A stretch of DNA of 45,602 nucleotides from SIG440 sp045591095 (GTDB lineage: Bacteria; Bacillota; Clostridia; Monoglobales; Monoglobaceae), in NCBI GenBank assembly GCA_045591095.1, contig JAZNSF010000040.1:1-45602 (forward strand), given 5' to 3'. Positions 15,946 through 24,688 of the stretch are shown in pieces. Both the position numbers and the translations under genes were made by a program. The notes beneath the pieces were generated by a model, which worked only from the letters and a program-made list of their open reading frames with translations, did no database searches and was not told the origin of the DNA. Numbering within the stretch: position 1 is the stretch's first letter; each line of letters starts with the position of its first letter.

Positions 15946-16677
15946 ATGGCGGGTATTTTTAGAATTTTAAAAAATATTATTTTCCCGCCTAAGTGCATTT
16001 TTTGCGAGAGGACACTTGAACCAAATATCGAAAGGCATATTTGTGGTGAATGTGGCGAAGATGTTGAATTTTGCTCGGACAGTTTGTGCTGCGAAAAGTG
16101 TGGCAAGCCCATTTTAGGGTTTGGCGAGAGGCCGTTATGCTATTTTTGTGTAAATGGAAAAAGTAAGTATTTTAACAGAATTGTATCGAGCTTTTGTTAT
16201 GAGGGTAGTGTAAGAAGCGCCATTATTAAATTTAAAACAAAAAGCATTCGTGCGTACTCAGATGTGTTTGCAGACAGCATAATGGCAAGGATTTTTGAAG
16301 AGTACGGAGGTATCCACTTTGACCTTATATGCGGCGCACCACCACATAACAAAAAGAAAAATGGCTTTGACCAGGTAGGGATTCTGACAAAAAGCATTTC
16401 TACAAAACTTGGGATTCCGGTTGAAAGCGGTTTGTTTGAACAAACCCGAAAGACAAAAAAGCAAAGTAGACTTAAGTTTAAAGATAGGCTCCAAAATATG
16501 AAGGACAGTCTTCGGGTCAAAGAAACCGTTGACCTTTATGGAAAGACGGTGCTTTTGATTGATGATGTGTGTACTACACGGGCGACTATCTCGGAATGTT
16601 CGAGGGCTCTTAAAAAAGCAGGAGCAAAGTCGGTATATGCCGCAACCATTGCAACAGTAAAAAATAGTGGGGCTTAG
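15946..16677 (+). CDS. comFC: ComF family protein (phosphoribosyltransferase fold)
   Basis: 243 residues. An N-terminal zinc-finger part has CIFCER, CGEC and CCEKCGKP, then CYFC; the C-terminal PRTase domain has the PRPP loop LLIDDVCTTRATISEC. ComFC is needed for DNA uptake in competent Bacilli and is conserved in many non-competent species. The ATG at 15946 follows AAGGTGAG; the longer frame from 15877 contains the promoter, so it is rejected. It sits directly upstream of a ComEA-like gene. Confidence 0.88.
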   Translation: MAGIFRILKNIIFPPKCIFCERTLEPNIERHICGECGEDVEFCSDSLCCEKCGKPILGFGERPLCYFCVNGKSKYFNRIVSSFCYEGSVRSAIIKFKTKSIRAYSDVFADSIMARIFEEYGGIHFDLICGAPPHNKKKNGFDQVGILTKSISTKLGIPVESGLFEQTRKTKKQSRLKFKDRLQNMKDSLRVKETVDLYGKTVLLIDDVCTTRATISECSRALKKAGAKSVYAATIATVKNSGA

Positions 16678-16698
16678 AAAAACCTAAAGAGGACAGGT

Positions 16699-17106
16699 AT
16701 GAAAAAAGACGAGTTTTTTGAGAGATTTATGTTTGTGCCGGTTATTATAATTGTGGTATCAGTTTTTTGTATTTTTTTCAATTTCTATACCGAGCTTTAT
16801 CCAAAAGATAAAGCATATGCGGTGCTTGAAGAGGAGATGGATGATACAGAGGAGGAGTTGCATCCGGCAAAAAAGTGGTCAGGCGAAAAAATCAAGACAG
16901 GAGAAGCTAAGATTGACATAAACAGCGCATCCGAGGAGGAATTCAGAAGGCTTCCTGGGATAGGCAGCATGAAGGCCTCCAAGATAGTTCGTCAACGTGA
17001 GAAGATGGGCAAATTCAGGACACTTGAAGACTTGATGTGCGTAGAAGGAATAGGAGTAAAAGTTTTTGAAGGACTTCGTGAATTTATATGTATATCCCCA
17101 AATTAG
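16699..17106 (+). CDS. ComEA-like helix-hairpin-helix protein
   Basis: 135 residues: one N-terminal transmembrane segment (about 12-30), an acidic linker, and a C-terminal HhH DNA-binding pair, INSASEEEFRRLPGIGSMKA and FRTLEDLMCVEGIGVKVFEGL. ComEA binds incoming DNA outside the membrane during natural transformation. The protein lacks the soluble SLBB-type domain found in longer ComEA proteins. Pairing with comFC 21 bases upstream suggests a small competence operon, but no comEC is present in the window. Confidence 0.83.
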   Translation: MKKDEFFERFMFVPVIIIVVSVFCIFFNFYTELYPKDKAYAVLEEEMDDTEEELHPAKKWSGEKIKTGEAKIDINSASEEEFRRLPGIGSMKASKIVRQREKMGKFRTLEDLMCVEGIGVKVFEGLREFICISPN

Positions 17107-17120
17107 TCTTGGCTAACTAA

Positions 17121-17155
17121 AAAGAGCATCGACAATTAAGTCGATGCTCTTTAAA
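17121..17155. terminator. Bidirectional terminator
   Basis: AAAGAGCATCGAC (17121-17133) pairs perfectly with GTCGATGCTCTTT (17140-17152) around AATTAA. A- and T-runs on both sides let it serve comEA (plus) and the flavin reductase operon (minus). Confidence 0.88.
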
Positions 17156-17157
17156 TC

Positions 17158-17667
17158 TTAGTCTAATTCATAGGCTGCAACCACTTCTGCAAAATAGAAT
17201 GTGTGAAGGTCGCCGGATTTATACCACTTTTCCAAGATGTCAGCTCTTACCGATTTTTCGTTCATAGCTGTACTAGATATGATTTTACATTCAAGAACAA
17301 TCCCCTTGCAAGCGACAACCGGGGTCGAAACTTCTTTTGCAGGGATAATCTTAAGACCGCAATCAGCGATTTTATCGGTATCACGTCCGGACTTTTGACC
17401 ACAGTAGCCAAGGGCAGACTTCATAGAGTTGTCCAAAGGAAAAGTAATGGTGAAACTGTCTTCGGTATCCATCGCTTTTTTAGTGTAGCGGCTTTCGCGC
17501 ACCATGACCTCGGCTGTCGGAATCCCCCACTCAAAACCAAAGCTTCCCCAACCGATTGTCATTGTATTTATCTTGCCGCCACTTTTAGTAGTAAGAAATG
17601 CTCCTTTAGGCAAAATTTCTAAAAGCTTTGGTATAAAGCTTTTGTATTCGTTTATACTTATTGACAT
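17158..17667 (-). CDS. Flavin reductase family protein (FMN-binding split barrel)
   Basis: 169 residues. The sequence GAFLTTKSGGKINTMTIGW near the N-terminus and VMVRESRYTKKAMD, FTITFPLD and SGRDTDKI further on are typical of the flavin reductase-like FMN-binding split barrel. Partner and substrate are unknown; members transfer electrons from NAD(P)H to flavin, or bind FMN as small redox proteins. AGGAG lies upstream of the ATG at 17667. It is the last gene of the der-plsY-gpsA run. Confidence 0.8.
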   Translation of the reverse strand: MSISINEYKSFIPKLLEILPKGAFLTTKSGGKINTMTIGWGSFGFEWGIPTAEVMVRESRYTKKAMDTEDSFTITFPLDNSMKSALGYCGQKSGRDTDKIADCGLKIIPAKEVSTPVVACKGIVLECKIISSTAMNEKSVRADILEKWYKSGDLHTFYFAEVVAAYELD

Positions 17668-17694
17668 TTAAAAGATCTCCTAAAAATTTTTTTA

Positions 17695-18708
17695 TTACAT
17701 CTTATTCAAAAAACAGGCTTCTGTTTCGTGTTTTTTTGCTCTGTTCATCAGATTTCCAATGGCTTCGATTGGTTTTTTGCCATTGAATAAAACTTCGAAT
17801 GCCTCATTTATAATAGGCATTTCTACATTCATTTTGTCCGAAAGCTCTTTTGCTGCCTTACAGCTTCTTACACCTTCAACGACCATATTTACTTCTTTTT
17901 GAGCTTCATCCACGGACTTACCCTGGCCGATTAAAATGCCGGCCCGACGGTTTCGGGAATGCATACTGGTACAGGTAACTATCAAATCGCCCATACCGGA
18001 AAGTCCTGAGAATGTTTCGGTGTTTGCCCCCATAGCGACGCCAAGCCTTTGCATTTCGGCAAGGCCACGGGTCATAAGGGCCGCTTTTGTATTATCACCA
18101 CAGCCAAGACCGTCCAAAATTCCACAGCAAAGAGCTATTATGTTTTTAATCGAGCCACCAAGCTCGACGCCCAAAATGTCGTCATTAGTATATATTCTGA
18201 AGTTGGGAGTCATAAAGGCGTCCTGAATTTTTTCGGTAACTTCGTCTGAATCCGCAGCTACCACATTGGTCGTCGGGATTTTCCGCGAAACTTCTTCCGC
18301 GTGGCTTGGACCTGACATTACAGCAATTCGGCAATTTGGAAGCTCTTCTTTAAGAACCTGAGACATTGTGAGGTAGCTACCTTCTTCGATGCCTTTTGAA
18401 ATATTGAGTACAATCTGGCCGTCCGGGACAACCCCTGCCATAAGTTTTGCAACGCCCCTGACACCGTGGGATGGTGTTGCGATTACTATTATGTCCTTAT
18501 CTTTGCAAGCATTTATATCCCAGGTAAGATTTATTTCTTCGGGGATTTTTATACCGGGAAGGCATCTTTTGTTTTCGCGGTGTAAAGATATTTCGTCGCA
18601 TTCCTCTTTGGTAAATGACCAAAGGGTTACATTATGATTATTTTCCAAAAGTAGAAGAGCTATGGCTGTTCCCCAACCGCCGCTACCTAAAACACAGATA
18701 TTTGACAT
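17695..18708 (-). CDS. gpsA: Glycerol-3-phosphate dehydrogenase (NAD(P)+)
   Basis: 337 residues. The Rossmann motif GSGGWGTA lies at 8-15, NISKGIE in the middle, and the catalytic region ELGGSIKNIIALCCGI follows, with the conserved Lys. It makes sn-glycerol 3-phosphate from DHAP for lipid synthesis. AGGAGG precedes the ATG at 18708. It lies 17 bases after plsY, which uses its product, a frequent clostridial operon pairing. Confidence 0.96.
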   Translation of the reverse strand: MSNICVLGSGGWGTAIALLLLENNHNVTLWSFTKEECDEISLHRENKRCLPGIKIPEEINLTWDINACKDKDIIVIATPSHGVRGVAKLMAGVVPDGQIVLNISKGIEEGSYLTMSQVLKEELPNCRIAVMSGPSHAEEVSRKIPTTNVVAADSDEVTEKIQDAFMTPNFRIYTNDDILGVELGGSIKNIIALCCGILDGLGCGDNTKAALMTRGLAEMQRLGVAMGANTETFSGLSGMGDLIVTCTSMHSRNRRAGILIGQGKSVDEAQKEVNMVVEGVRSCKAAKELSDKMNVEMPIINEAFEVLFNGKKPIEAIGNLMNRAKKHETEACFLNKM

Positions 18709-18725
18709 ATTAATCCTCCTACAAA

Positions 18726-19328
18726 TTATTTCTTGAATGAAAGCTTGCTCTCAGTACCCGAAAGAAGCCTTTTTATATTGCTTTTATGCATATAAATTGC
18801 AAGGATTGCAAGGATAAAAGCAAATGCAATAAATTCGCTGTTTTGAGTTTTGAAGATAAGGCTCAAGAGGACAAAAAGCACAGCGCCCAAAATGCTTCCC
18901 AAAGAAACATAACGCGAAATTGCCATAATCAAAATTGCAATCACTACTACAATTGAGCCGATAGTGGGGTCTGCAAAGAGGATGGCTACAGTTGAAACTA
19001 CGATGCCTTTGCCACCCTTAAAATTGAAATATAGCGGGAAGTTGTGTCCAAGAACTGCGCCAATTCCTGCTATGTAGATGGCAACATTAGCATTTTGAGT
19101 AATCGCTTTTGCAATAAGAATTGCTAGTATGGCCTTTAGGCAATCACCAAGGATAACCAAGATTGCCCCAAGCTTACCGACAGTACGAAGTGTGTTTGTT
19201 GCGCCGGCGTTTCCGCTTCCGTGGTTTCTTATGTCGTCGCCAATCATAATTTTTGAGACAATAATCGATGTACTTATGCTCCCCAAAAGATAGGCAAGGA
19301 TAAGCACAATAAGGTTTTTAACTAACAT
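18726..19328 (-). CDS. plsY: Glycerol-3-phosphate acyltransferase PlsY
   Basis: 200 residues and about five to six membrane segments. Signature motifs are GSGNAGATN (motif 1) near residue 37, GHNFPLYFNFKGGKGI (motif 2) and a later membrane segment with the third conserved region. It acylates glycerol 3-phosphate with acyl phosphate, the first step of phospholipid synthesis. The ATG at 19328 follows GGAGA. It is flanked by der and gpsA in one operon. Confidence 0.95.
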   Translation of the reverse strand: MLVKNLIVLILAYLLGSISTSIIVSKIMIGDDIRNHGSGNAGATNTLRTVGKLGAILVILGDCLKAILAILIAKAITQNANVAIYIAGIGAVLGHNFPLYFNFKGGKGIVVSTVAILFADPTIGSIVVVIAILIMAISRYVSLGSILGAVLFVLLSLIFKTQNSEFIAFAFILAILAIYMHKSNIKRLLSGTESKLSFKK

Positions 19329-19357
19329 AAAAATATCTCCGTTTCTGCGCCATAGGC

Positions 19358-20683
19358 TTATTGTGGTTTGTCGCCCTTTTCGCGTATGATGAATTTTATT
19401 GGAGTGCCCCTGAAACCAAAGGCATCACGAAGTTTATTCTCAAGATACCTTACATATGAGTAATGTGCAAGGTCGGCATTGTTTACAAAAAGAATAAATG
19501 TGGGCGGCTGGATTGATGCCTGTGTGCAGTAATAGATTTTGAGGCGCTTACCCTTGTCTGACGGAGGCTGAACAAGTGCGATTGCCTCGTTGATAACGTC
19601 ATTTAAAAGACCGGTTGAAATACGTTTCTTATTTTCGCTTACTGCAAGGTCGATCATTTCAAAAAGCCCATCAACTCTTTGTCCGGTTTTAGCAGAAATG
19701 AATATAGACTCGGCATACATCATAAAGTTAAAGCCTTCAAGTAAACGGTCCTTAAAGTTTTTCATCGTGTTGGTTTCTTTTTCGATTAAGTCCCATTTGT
19801 TAACTGCAAAGACTGCAGCCTTGCCGCTGTCGTGAACATAACCTGCAATTTTGGTGTCCTGCTCGGTTATGCCTTCGGCGGCATCAATCATTATTACGCA
19901 CACATCCGCGCGGTCAATAGAGCCAAGTGCGCGGACAACGCTGTATCTTTCTACGTCTTCTTCGATTTTGCCGCGTTTACGCATACCGGCAGTGTCGATC
20001 AGGACATAGTTTTTGCCGTTCTTCTCGAGCTTTGTGTCAATGGCATCACGGGTCGTGCCAGCGATATCGCTTACGATAACACGCTCCTCGCCAAGAAGAC
20101 GATTTACTAAGGATGACTTTCCGGCATTGGGCTTACCCACAATTGCGACATAAGTGATGTCTTCATCGGATTTGTCGCTCGCGTCCTCGGGAAAGTGGTC
20201 AACTACCATATCCAAAAGGTCGCCAACGCCCATACCATGCGAGGACGAAACCAAAACAGGGTCGCCAAGACCGAGGTTATAAAATTCGTAAGCTTCCATC
20301 GGGGGATTTCCGGGGTTATCGACTTTGTTGCAGACCAGAATAACCGGCTTTTTACTTTTTCTAAGCATTGCCGAAATATCCTTATCCGCCGCAGTCAGCC
20401 CGTCACGGACATTTACCATAAACAAAATAACATCAGCCGTCTCAATTGCGAGATTTGCCTGATTTCGCATTTGTGACAAAATGATGTCTTTACTCTCAGG
20501 CTCAATTCCGCCAGTGTCAATCAATGTAAATTCTCTGCCAAGCCATTCGGCGTCGGCATAGATACGGTCACGTGTGATGCCGGGGGTATCCTCTACGATT
20601 GCGATACGCTTGCCTGAAATTTTATTAAATAATGTAGACTTACCGACATTGGGCCTGCCTACAATAGCTACTACTGGTTTCAT
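19358..20683 (-). CDS. der: Ribosome biogenesis GTPase Der (EngA)
   Basis: 441 residues, two GTPase domains in tandem plus a KH-like C-terminal domain. Domain 1 has GRPNVGKS, DTGGIE and NKVD; domain 2 has GKPNAGKS near 185-192, DTAGMR and NKWD. Der acts in 50S subunit assembly. The ATG at 20683 follows CGGAGA. It is the first gene of the der-plsY-gpsA-flavin reductase operon. Confidence 0.97.
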   Translation of the reverse strand: MKPVVAIVGRPNVGKSTLFNKISGKRIAIVEDTPGITRDRIYADAEWLGREFTLIDTGGIEPESKDIILSQMRNQANLAIETADVILFMVNVRDGLTAADKDISAMLRKSKKPVILVCNKVDNPGNPPMEAYEFYNLGLGDPVLVSSSHGMGVGDLLDMVVDHFPEDASDKSDEDITYVAIVGKPNAGKSSLVNRLLGEERVIVSDIAGTTRDAIDTKLEKNGKNYVLIDTAGMRKRGKIEEDVERYSVVRALGSIDRADVCVIMIDAAEGITEQDTKIAGYVHDSGKAAVFAVNKWDLIEKETNTMKNFKDRLLEGFNFMMYAESIFISAKTGQRVDGLFEMIDLAVSENKKRISTGLLNDVINEAIALVQPPSDKGKRLKIYYCTQASIQPPTFILFVNNADLAHYSYVRYLENKLRDAFGFRGTPIKFIIREKGDKPQ

Positions 20684-20725
20684 AAAGGTTCTCCGTTTCT
20701 GAACTTTTCTTTACTTTATATGTGT

Positions 20726-20754
20726 ATATTATCACAAATGTTGGCAAAATACAA
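20726..20754 (-). promoter_or_regulatory. Promoter of the der operon
   Basis: Minus strand TTGTAT (20749-20754), 17-base spacer, TAATAT (20726-20731), about 43 bases before der. Confidence 0.6.
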
Positions 20755-20825
20755 CTGTTTTAAGTTATTTAAAAAGGATTTTGGAAAACTTTGTGTAATT
20801 ATATAGGTAAAGGGAGGTCAAAATT

Positions 20826-21437
20826 ATGCCACAGATAGAAAATAATACTATGTTTAAAATTTCGTACGGACTGTTTGTTCTGACTGCCAAAACAGGGGAT
20901 AAGGACAACGGCTGTATTGTCAATACAGTAGAGCAGGTAACTAGTCAGCCTTTAAGAATTCTGGTAACAGTGAATAAAGATAATTACACCCATGATATCA
21001 TAAAGGCTACAGGTGAGTTTAATGTATCAGTTCTTACTGAAAGTGCGCCTTTTTCGGTTTTTGAAAGATTTGGCTTCCAAAGCGGAAGAGATGCGGACAA
21101 GTTTTCGGGGTTCACTAAGGCCCAAAGAAGTGAAAACGGTATTTTGTACCTTACAGAATATTCTAACGCATTTATTTCGTGCAAAGTTTTGGAGGAGGTG
21201 GACTGCACAACTCACACCATTTTTATTGCCGAGGTGACCGAAGCAAAGGTGCTTTCGGGGAAAAGAAGCGTGACCTATCAGTACTACCATGACAATATAA
21301 AGCCAAAACCCGAGAAAAAGGAAAAATCAGGATATGTATGCAAAATCTGCGGATATGTGTATGAGGGGGACGTTCTTCCCGAAGACTTTATCTGTCCGCT
21401 TTGTAAGCACGGTGCAGCGGATTTTGAAAAGCTTTAA
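20826..21437 (+). CDS. Flavin reductase-rubredoxin fusion (high-molecular-weight rubredoxin type)
   Basis: 203 residues. Residues 1-150 are an FMN-binding split barrel (ISYGLFVLTAKTGDKDNGCI, NVSVLTESAPFSVFERFGF, SGRDADKF). After a charged linker (KPKPEKKEK) comes a rubredoxin domain with CKICGYVYEGD and CPLCKHG, two CxxC pairs for one iron. Such proteins (Hrb) pass electrons from NAD(P)H to flavodiiron proteins in oxygen and NO defence of anaerobes. The ATG at 20826 follows AAAGGGAGG. It stands alone with a terminator after it; no flavodiiron gene is nearby. Confidence 0.88.
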   Translation: MPQIENNTMFKISYGLFVLTAKTGDKDNGCIVNTVEQVTSQPLRILVTVNKDNYTHDIIKATGEFNVSVLTESAPFSVFERFGFQSGRDADKFSGFTKAQRSENGILYLTEYSNAFISCKVLEEVDCTTHTIFIAEVTEAKVLSGKRSVTYQYYHDNIKPKPEKKEKSGYVCKICGYVYEGDVLPEDFICPLCKHGAADFEKL

Positions 21438-21444
21438 AAAATAT

Positions 21445-21475
21445 AAAGGGAACGCATGATTTGCGTTCCCTTTTA
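21445..21475. terminator. Bidirectional terminator
   Basis: AAAGGGAACGCA pairs with TGCGTTCCCTTT, flanked by A- and T-runs, between convergent genes. Confidence 0.85.
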
Positions 21476-21480
21476 AAATA

Positions 21481-22353
21481 CTACATAATACGATTTTTAT
21501 AAGCCATGGGCGAAATGCCTACAGCTTTTTTAAAGCCCCTGGAAAAACTGTGGATACACGAGTAGCCAAGTATATCCGATACCTGACTGACGGTATACTT
21601 TTCGGTGCGCAAAAGGCGTTTTGCCTCGGCGATTTTGAGGGCTGTATAGCCTTCCATAATACTTTTTCCGCTGTTGGCTTTAAAGATATAGCTGAGACGG
21701 GATTTCCCAATCATGAAATGGGTACATATATCGGTCAGGGTCAGGTTGGAGTAAAGATTTTCGTTCATATATTCAGTTACAAGCTCGCAAATAGAGCTTT
21801 GCGCTATGGCGCGTGATTTTTCGGTAGCAATTATGCGGTTGTCAAAGTCAGAATTTTCGCGAATAAGGCTGATAAGAAGCTCGGTAAAATAGCAAGAAAG
21901 AAGCTGCATAGACCCGAACTTTGCACCCGAAAAATCAAGGTCAGACTTGTCAGAATATTCGCGTGGAATGTCGCCCAACGCATTTTTTGCCTCGTCGATA
22001 AAAAGCGACAAAAGTGTACGTGCGGTTTTTTTTGTGGCAAATGTTTTTTTTCTGAAAAAGTCCATACTGTCACCTTTGGCCGAAAAAGCAATGACCAACA
22101 TATTGTTGGGAGTTTCGGTGTCCGAGATGTGGGCGTGGATTTCACCCGGTTCGTGGAATATTATTTCGCCTTGGCTTAAGGTACAGCTGTTTCCGTCGGT
22201 AATGGCAAGGACCTTGCCGCTGTCTACGTACACCATCTCCCAAAAATCGTGTTTTTCGGGGGTGTGGGTAAAATTTTTGCCGAATTCAAAGTAGTATATG
22301 CTGTTAAATCCCAGTATTTCAAACTCGTTTGTTATTGGCTGAAGCCTGAACAT
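21481..22353 (-). CDS. AraC family transcriptional regulator
   Basis: 290 residues. The N-terminal cupin sensor has HDFWEMVYVDSGK and QGEIIFHEPGEIHAH. The C-terminal double helix-turn-helix runs from about 190, with LTDICTHFMIGKSRLSYIFK and VSQVSDILGYSCIHSFSRGFKKAVGISPMAY. The ATG at 22353 has GAGGTG 5 bases upstream. It is transcribed away from a NagB-like gene, so sugar or amino-sugar sensing is a fair guess, but the ligand is unknown. Confidence 0.9.
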   Translation of the reverse strand: MFRLQPITNEFEILGFNSIYYFEFGKNFTHTPEKHDFWEMVYVDSGKVLAITDGNSCTLSQGEIIFHEPGEIHAHISDTETPNNMLVIAFSAKGDSMDFFRKKTFATKKTARTLLSLFIDEAKNALGDIPREYSDKSDLDFSGAKFGSMQLLSCYFTELLISLIRENSDFDNRIIATEKSRAIAQSSICELVTEYMNENLYSNLTLTDICTHFMIGKSRLSYIFKANSGKSIMEGYTALKIAEAKRLLRTEKYTVSQVSDILGYSCIHSFSRGFKKAVGISPMAYKNRIM

Positions 22354-22660
22354 AAATACACCTCGTGGAAAAAATGTTAAATAAAAGATGCTTATTGTCA
22401 AATACATTTTATCGAAATTATTATATGATAAAAATAGCAATAAGTCAATAGTTGCAGCATATTAATACGGCATGTGAATAATAAGCTTCGACCATCGCCC
22501 AAGTAAAGACGTTATAAGCCATGGCGGAACACTTGTAAAATGCGCAAAGTGAAGTTTGCTGCAAATGATATAAAAAAATATATCTTTTATTATTTACCCC
22601 AAAGATAAAAGATTTAAAATAAAAATATAAGCCGATGGGGGCGGCGGAACGGAGAAAATT
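22354..22660. other. Divergent intergenic region, 307 bases
   Basis: This lies between the AraC regulator and the NagB-like gene and holds no gene. There is a hairpin or operator-like repeat ATCTTTTAT (22582-22590) with ATAAAAGAT (22605-22613). The phrase ATAAGCC followed by a G-rich GCGGAAC segment occurs twice (about 22513-22530 and 22629-22650), the second running into the ribosome site GGAG. These may be regulator sites; I could not identify a clear promoter. Confidence 0.4.
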
Positions 22661-23599
22661 ATGAACTTTTTAACAACAGTAAAAGGCAGTATGTTAGAAA
22701 ACTTCTATCCAAAGGGCTGGGATCTTGAAAAGATCGACAAGTGCTGCGAGATGGGCGTTAAGCGTGAAGATTTCTGGCACAAGGACTTTACTCCTATTGA
22801 ATGTCAAGATATTTACGAATTTGACACATTTATGGGTCACGAAATCGCTCTTAAAATCAAAGAAGCTCGTGACAACGGCGAAAAATTGGCTATGATTTTG
22901 CCGGTAGGTCCTATAGGTATGTATCGTTGGGCAGTTTACTTCCTCAAAGAATGGAACGTAAAGTGTGACCATGTTTACACATTCAACATGGACGAATGGG
23001 CTGACAGCGAGGGTAACACTCTTCCAAGTGACAATCCTGCATCATTTGAATACAGCATGAAGGCTGCATTCTTTGATAAGCTTGGCGAAAACACAATTCC
23101 TCCCGCGCAGCGTAACTTCGCTACAAAGGAAAATCTTCTTACATACCCCGAGAAGATTGCGGCACTTAAGGCAGAGGGTGTAAAGCTCGTACTTGTTTTC
23201 GGTATCGGTCGTGCTTGCCACATCGCTTTCTGGGAACCACACTTTGCTGACGAATTTGAAACAGTTGAAGAATGGAAGAAGCAGTGCTACCGCATAGGTG
23301 CAAAGCTTAACCCAATGACAATCGAGCAGAATGCTATCACAAGCTTTAAGAGCCGTACAACACTTGTTCCTTGTACTGCAAACACAGTTGGGCCTGGTCT
23401 TTTCCTTCAGGCTGACTACATCATCGGCGGTGCAGACGGTGCTTTGGGCCGTGGCATGGGCTGGCAGGGAATGAGCTTCCTTACAACACTTCACTATGGA
23501 CCTGACAAGAGCATAACATCAAGCTTTATGCCTACATTCCCGGGTAAACTCTTCTACCTTAAGGAACTTGCTGGTCCTCTTACAGCTGAATGTAACTAA
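22661..23599 (+). CDS. NagB-like glucosamine-6-phosphate isomerase/deaminase family protein
   Basis: 312 residues. The NagB fold is recognisable: PVGPIGMYRW near the phosphate loop, VYTFNMDEW (the Asp matching NagB Asp72), and GIGRACHIAFWEP matching the NagB active-site segment GVGNDGHIAFNEP. His143 and Glu148 equivalents are kept, but the position of Asp141 is Ala and the next Gly is Cys. It is about 45 residues longer than NagB. The classic deaminase reaction is therefore uncertain; a related sugar-phosphate isomerase or a non-catalytic role is possible. The ATG at 22661 follows CGGAG. The codon choice looks like that of a highly expressed gene. Confidence 0.75.
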   Translation: MNFLTTVKGSMLENFYPKGWDLEKIDKCCEMGVKREDFWHKDFTPIECQDIYEFDTFMGHEIALKIKEARDNGEKLAMILPVGPIGMYRWAVYFLKEWNVKCDHVYTFNMDEWADSEGNTLPSDNPASFEYSMKAAFFDKLGENTIPPAQRNFATKENLLTYPEKIAALKAEGVKLVLVFGIGRACHIAFWEPHFADEFETVEEWKKQCYRIGAKLNPMTIEQNAITSFKSRTTLVPCTANTVGPGLFLQADYIIGGADGALGRGMGWQGMSFLTTLHYGPDKSITSSFMPTFPGKLFYLKELAGPLTAECN

Positions 23600-23618
23600 A
23601 AACAATTTAAACCCTTTG

Positions 23619-23650
23619 AAAAATCCCTTAAATTTTAAGGGATTTTTCTT
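23619..23650 (+). terminator. Terminator after the NagB-like gene
   Basis: AAAAATCCCTTAA pairs with TTAAGGGATTTTT over a short loop, followed by further T. Confidence 0.8.
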
Positions 23651-23661
23651 TTTATATTCTG

Positions 23662-23690
23662 TTGACAAGACAAGCCGGAAAGAGTATAAT
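23662..23690 (+). promoter_or_regulatory. Consensus promoter of cysK
   Basis: TTGACA (23662-23667), 17-base spacer, TATAAT (23685-23690), both perfect. Confidence 0.88.
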
Positions 23691-23735
23691 ATATAGATAA
23701 AAAATTTGCATTTGGCAAAGTTTTGGGGGAAAACG

Positions 23736-24662
23736 ATGATATGCAATAATATTCTAGAAGCGATGGGGAATACCCCAATAATCAGGCTTTCACATATGGC
23801 AGACCCCGATGGTGCAGAAATTCTTGTAAAGTTTGAGGGGCTTAATGTCGGAGGCTCTATCAAAACACGTACGGCATATAATATGATTTGCGATGCCGAA
23901 GAAAAGGGTATAATTAATAAGGACACAATTATTGTCGAGCCTACAAGCGGCAATCAGGGTATTGGTCTTGCGCTGGTGGGCGCTGTAAAAGGCTACAAAA
24001 CCAAAATAATTATGCCTGATTCAGTAAGCGAAGAAAGACGCCTTCTGGTTGAACATTACGGGGCAGAAGTGATTTTGATACACGACGCAGGAGATATAGG
24101 CGAATGCATCAAGGAGTGTCTTGCTACAGCGCTTAAGATGCAACAAGAAGACGAGAGGGTTTTCGTCCCACAGCAGTTTGAAAATCCTGCCAATGTTTCG
24201 GTGCAGCGCGAAGTTACCGGACAGGAGATTTTAAAGCAGGTTAATGGCCCTATTCACGGATTTTGTTCGGGGATTGGTACGGGCGGTACGATTACCGGTA
24301 TTGGCGAAACTCTAAAAGCAAAAAACCCCGATATGGTTATATGGGCGGTCGAGCCCGAACACGCGGCAATCCTTTCGGGCGGCTCGATAGGTACGCATAT
24401 TCAGATGGGGATTGGCGATGGTATTATACCAAAAATCCTAAACCAAAGTATTTATGACGATATATGTCTTGTAAAGGACGAGGAAGCAATAAAAACAGCT
24501 AAAGAGCTTGCGTCAAAAGAAGGCATTATGTGCGGCATATCAAGCGGCACCAACGTTGCGGCGGCGATAAAGCTTGCAAAGTTTTTAGGAAAAGGAAAGA
24601 CGGTAGTGACCGTGCTTCCCGACACAGCAGAGAGATATTTTTCAACACCATTATTTGGATAA
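23736..24662 (+). CDS. cysK: Cysteine synthase (O-acetylserine sulfhydrylase)
   Basis: 308 residues, fold-type II PLP enzyme. The PLP lysine is in NVGGSIKTR, the substrate loop is PTSGNQGIG, the phosphate-binding glycine loop is GIGTGGTITG, and the late SSGTNVAAA segment closes the PLP site. It makes cysteine from O-acetylserine and sulfide. The ATG at 23736 follows GGGGGAAAA; an upstream alternative start 30 bases earlier lacks a site. It is probably co-transcribed with the GMP synthase gene 26 bases downstream. Confidence 0.92.
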   Translation: MICNNILEAMGNTPIIRLSHMADPDGAEILVKFEGLNVGGSIKTRTAYNMICDAEEKGIINKDTIIVEPTSGNQGIGLALVGAVKGYKTKIIMPDSVSEERRLLVEHYGAEVILIHDAGDIGECIKECLATALKMQQEDERVFVPQQFENPANVSVQREVTGQEILKQVNGPIHGFCSGIGTGGTITGIGETLKAKNPDMVIWAVEPEHAAILSGGSIGTHIQMGIGDGIIPKILNQSIYDDICLVKDEEAIKTAKELASKEGIMCGISSGTNVAAAIKLAKFLGKGKTVVTVLPDTAERYFSTPLFG

Positions 24663-24688
24663 AATAAAAAACTACAGGAGGAAAAACT

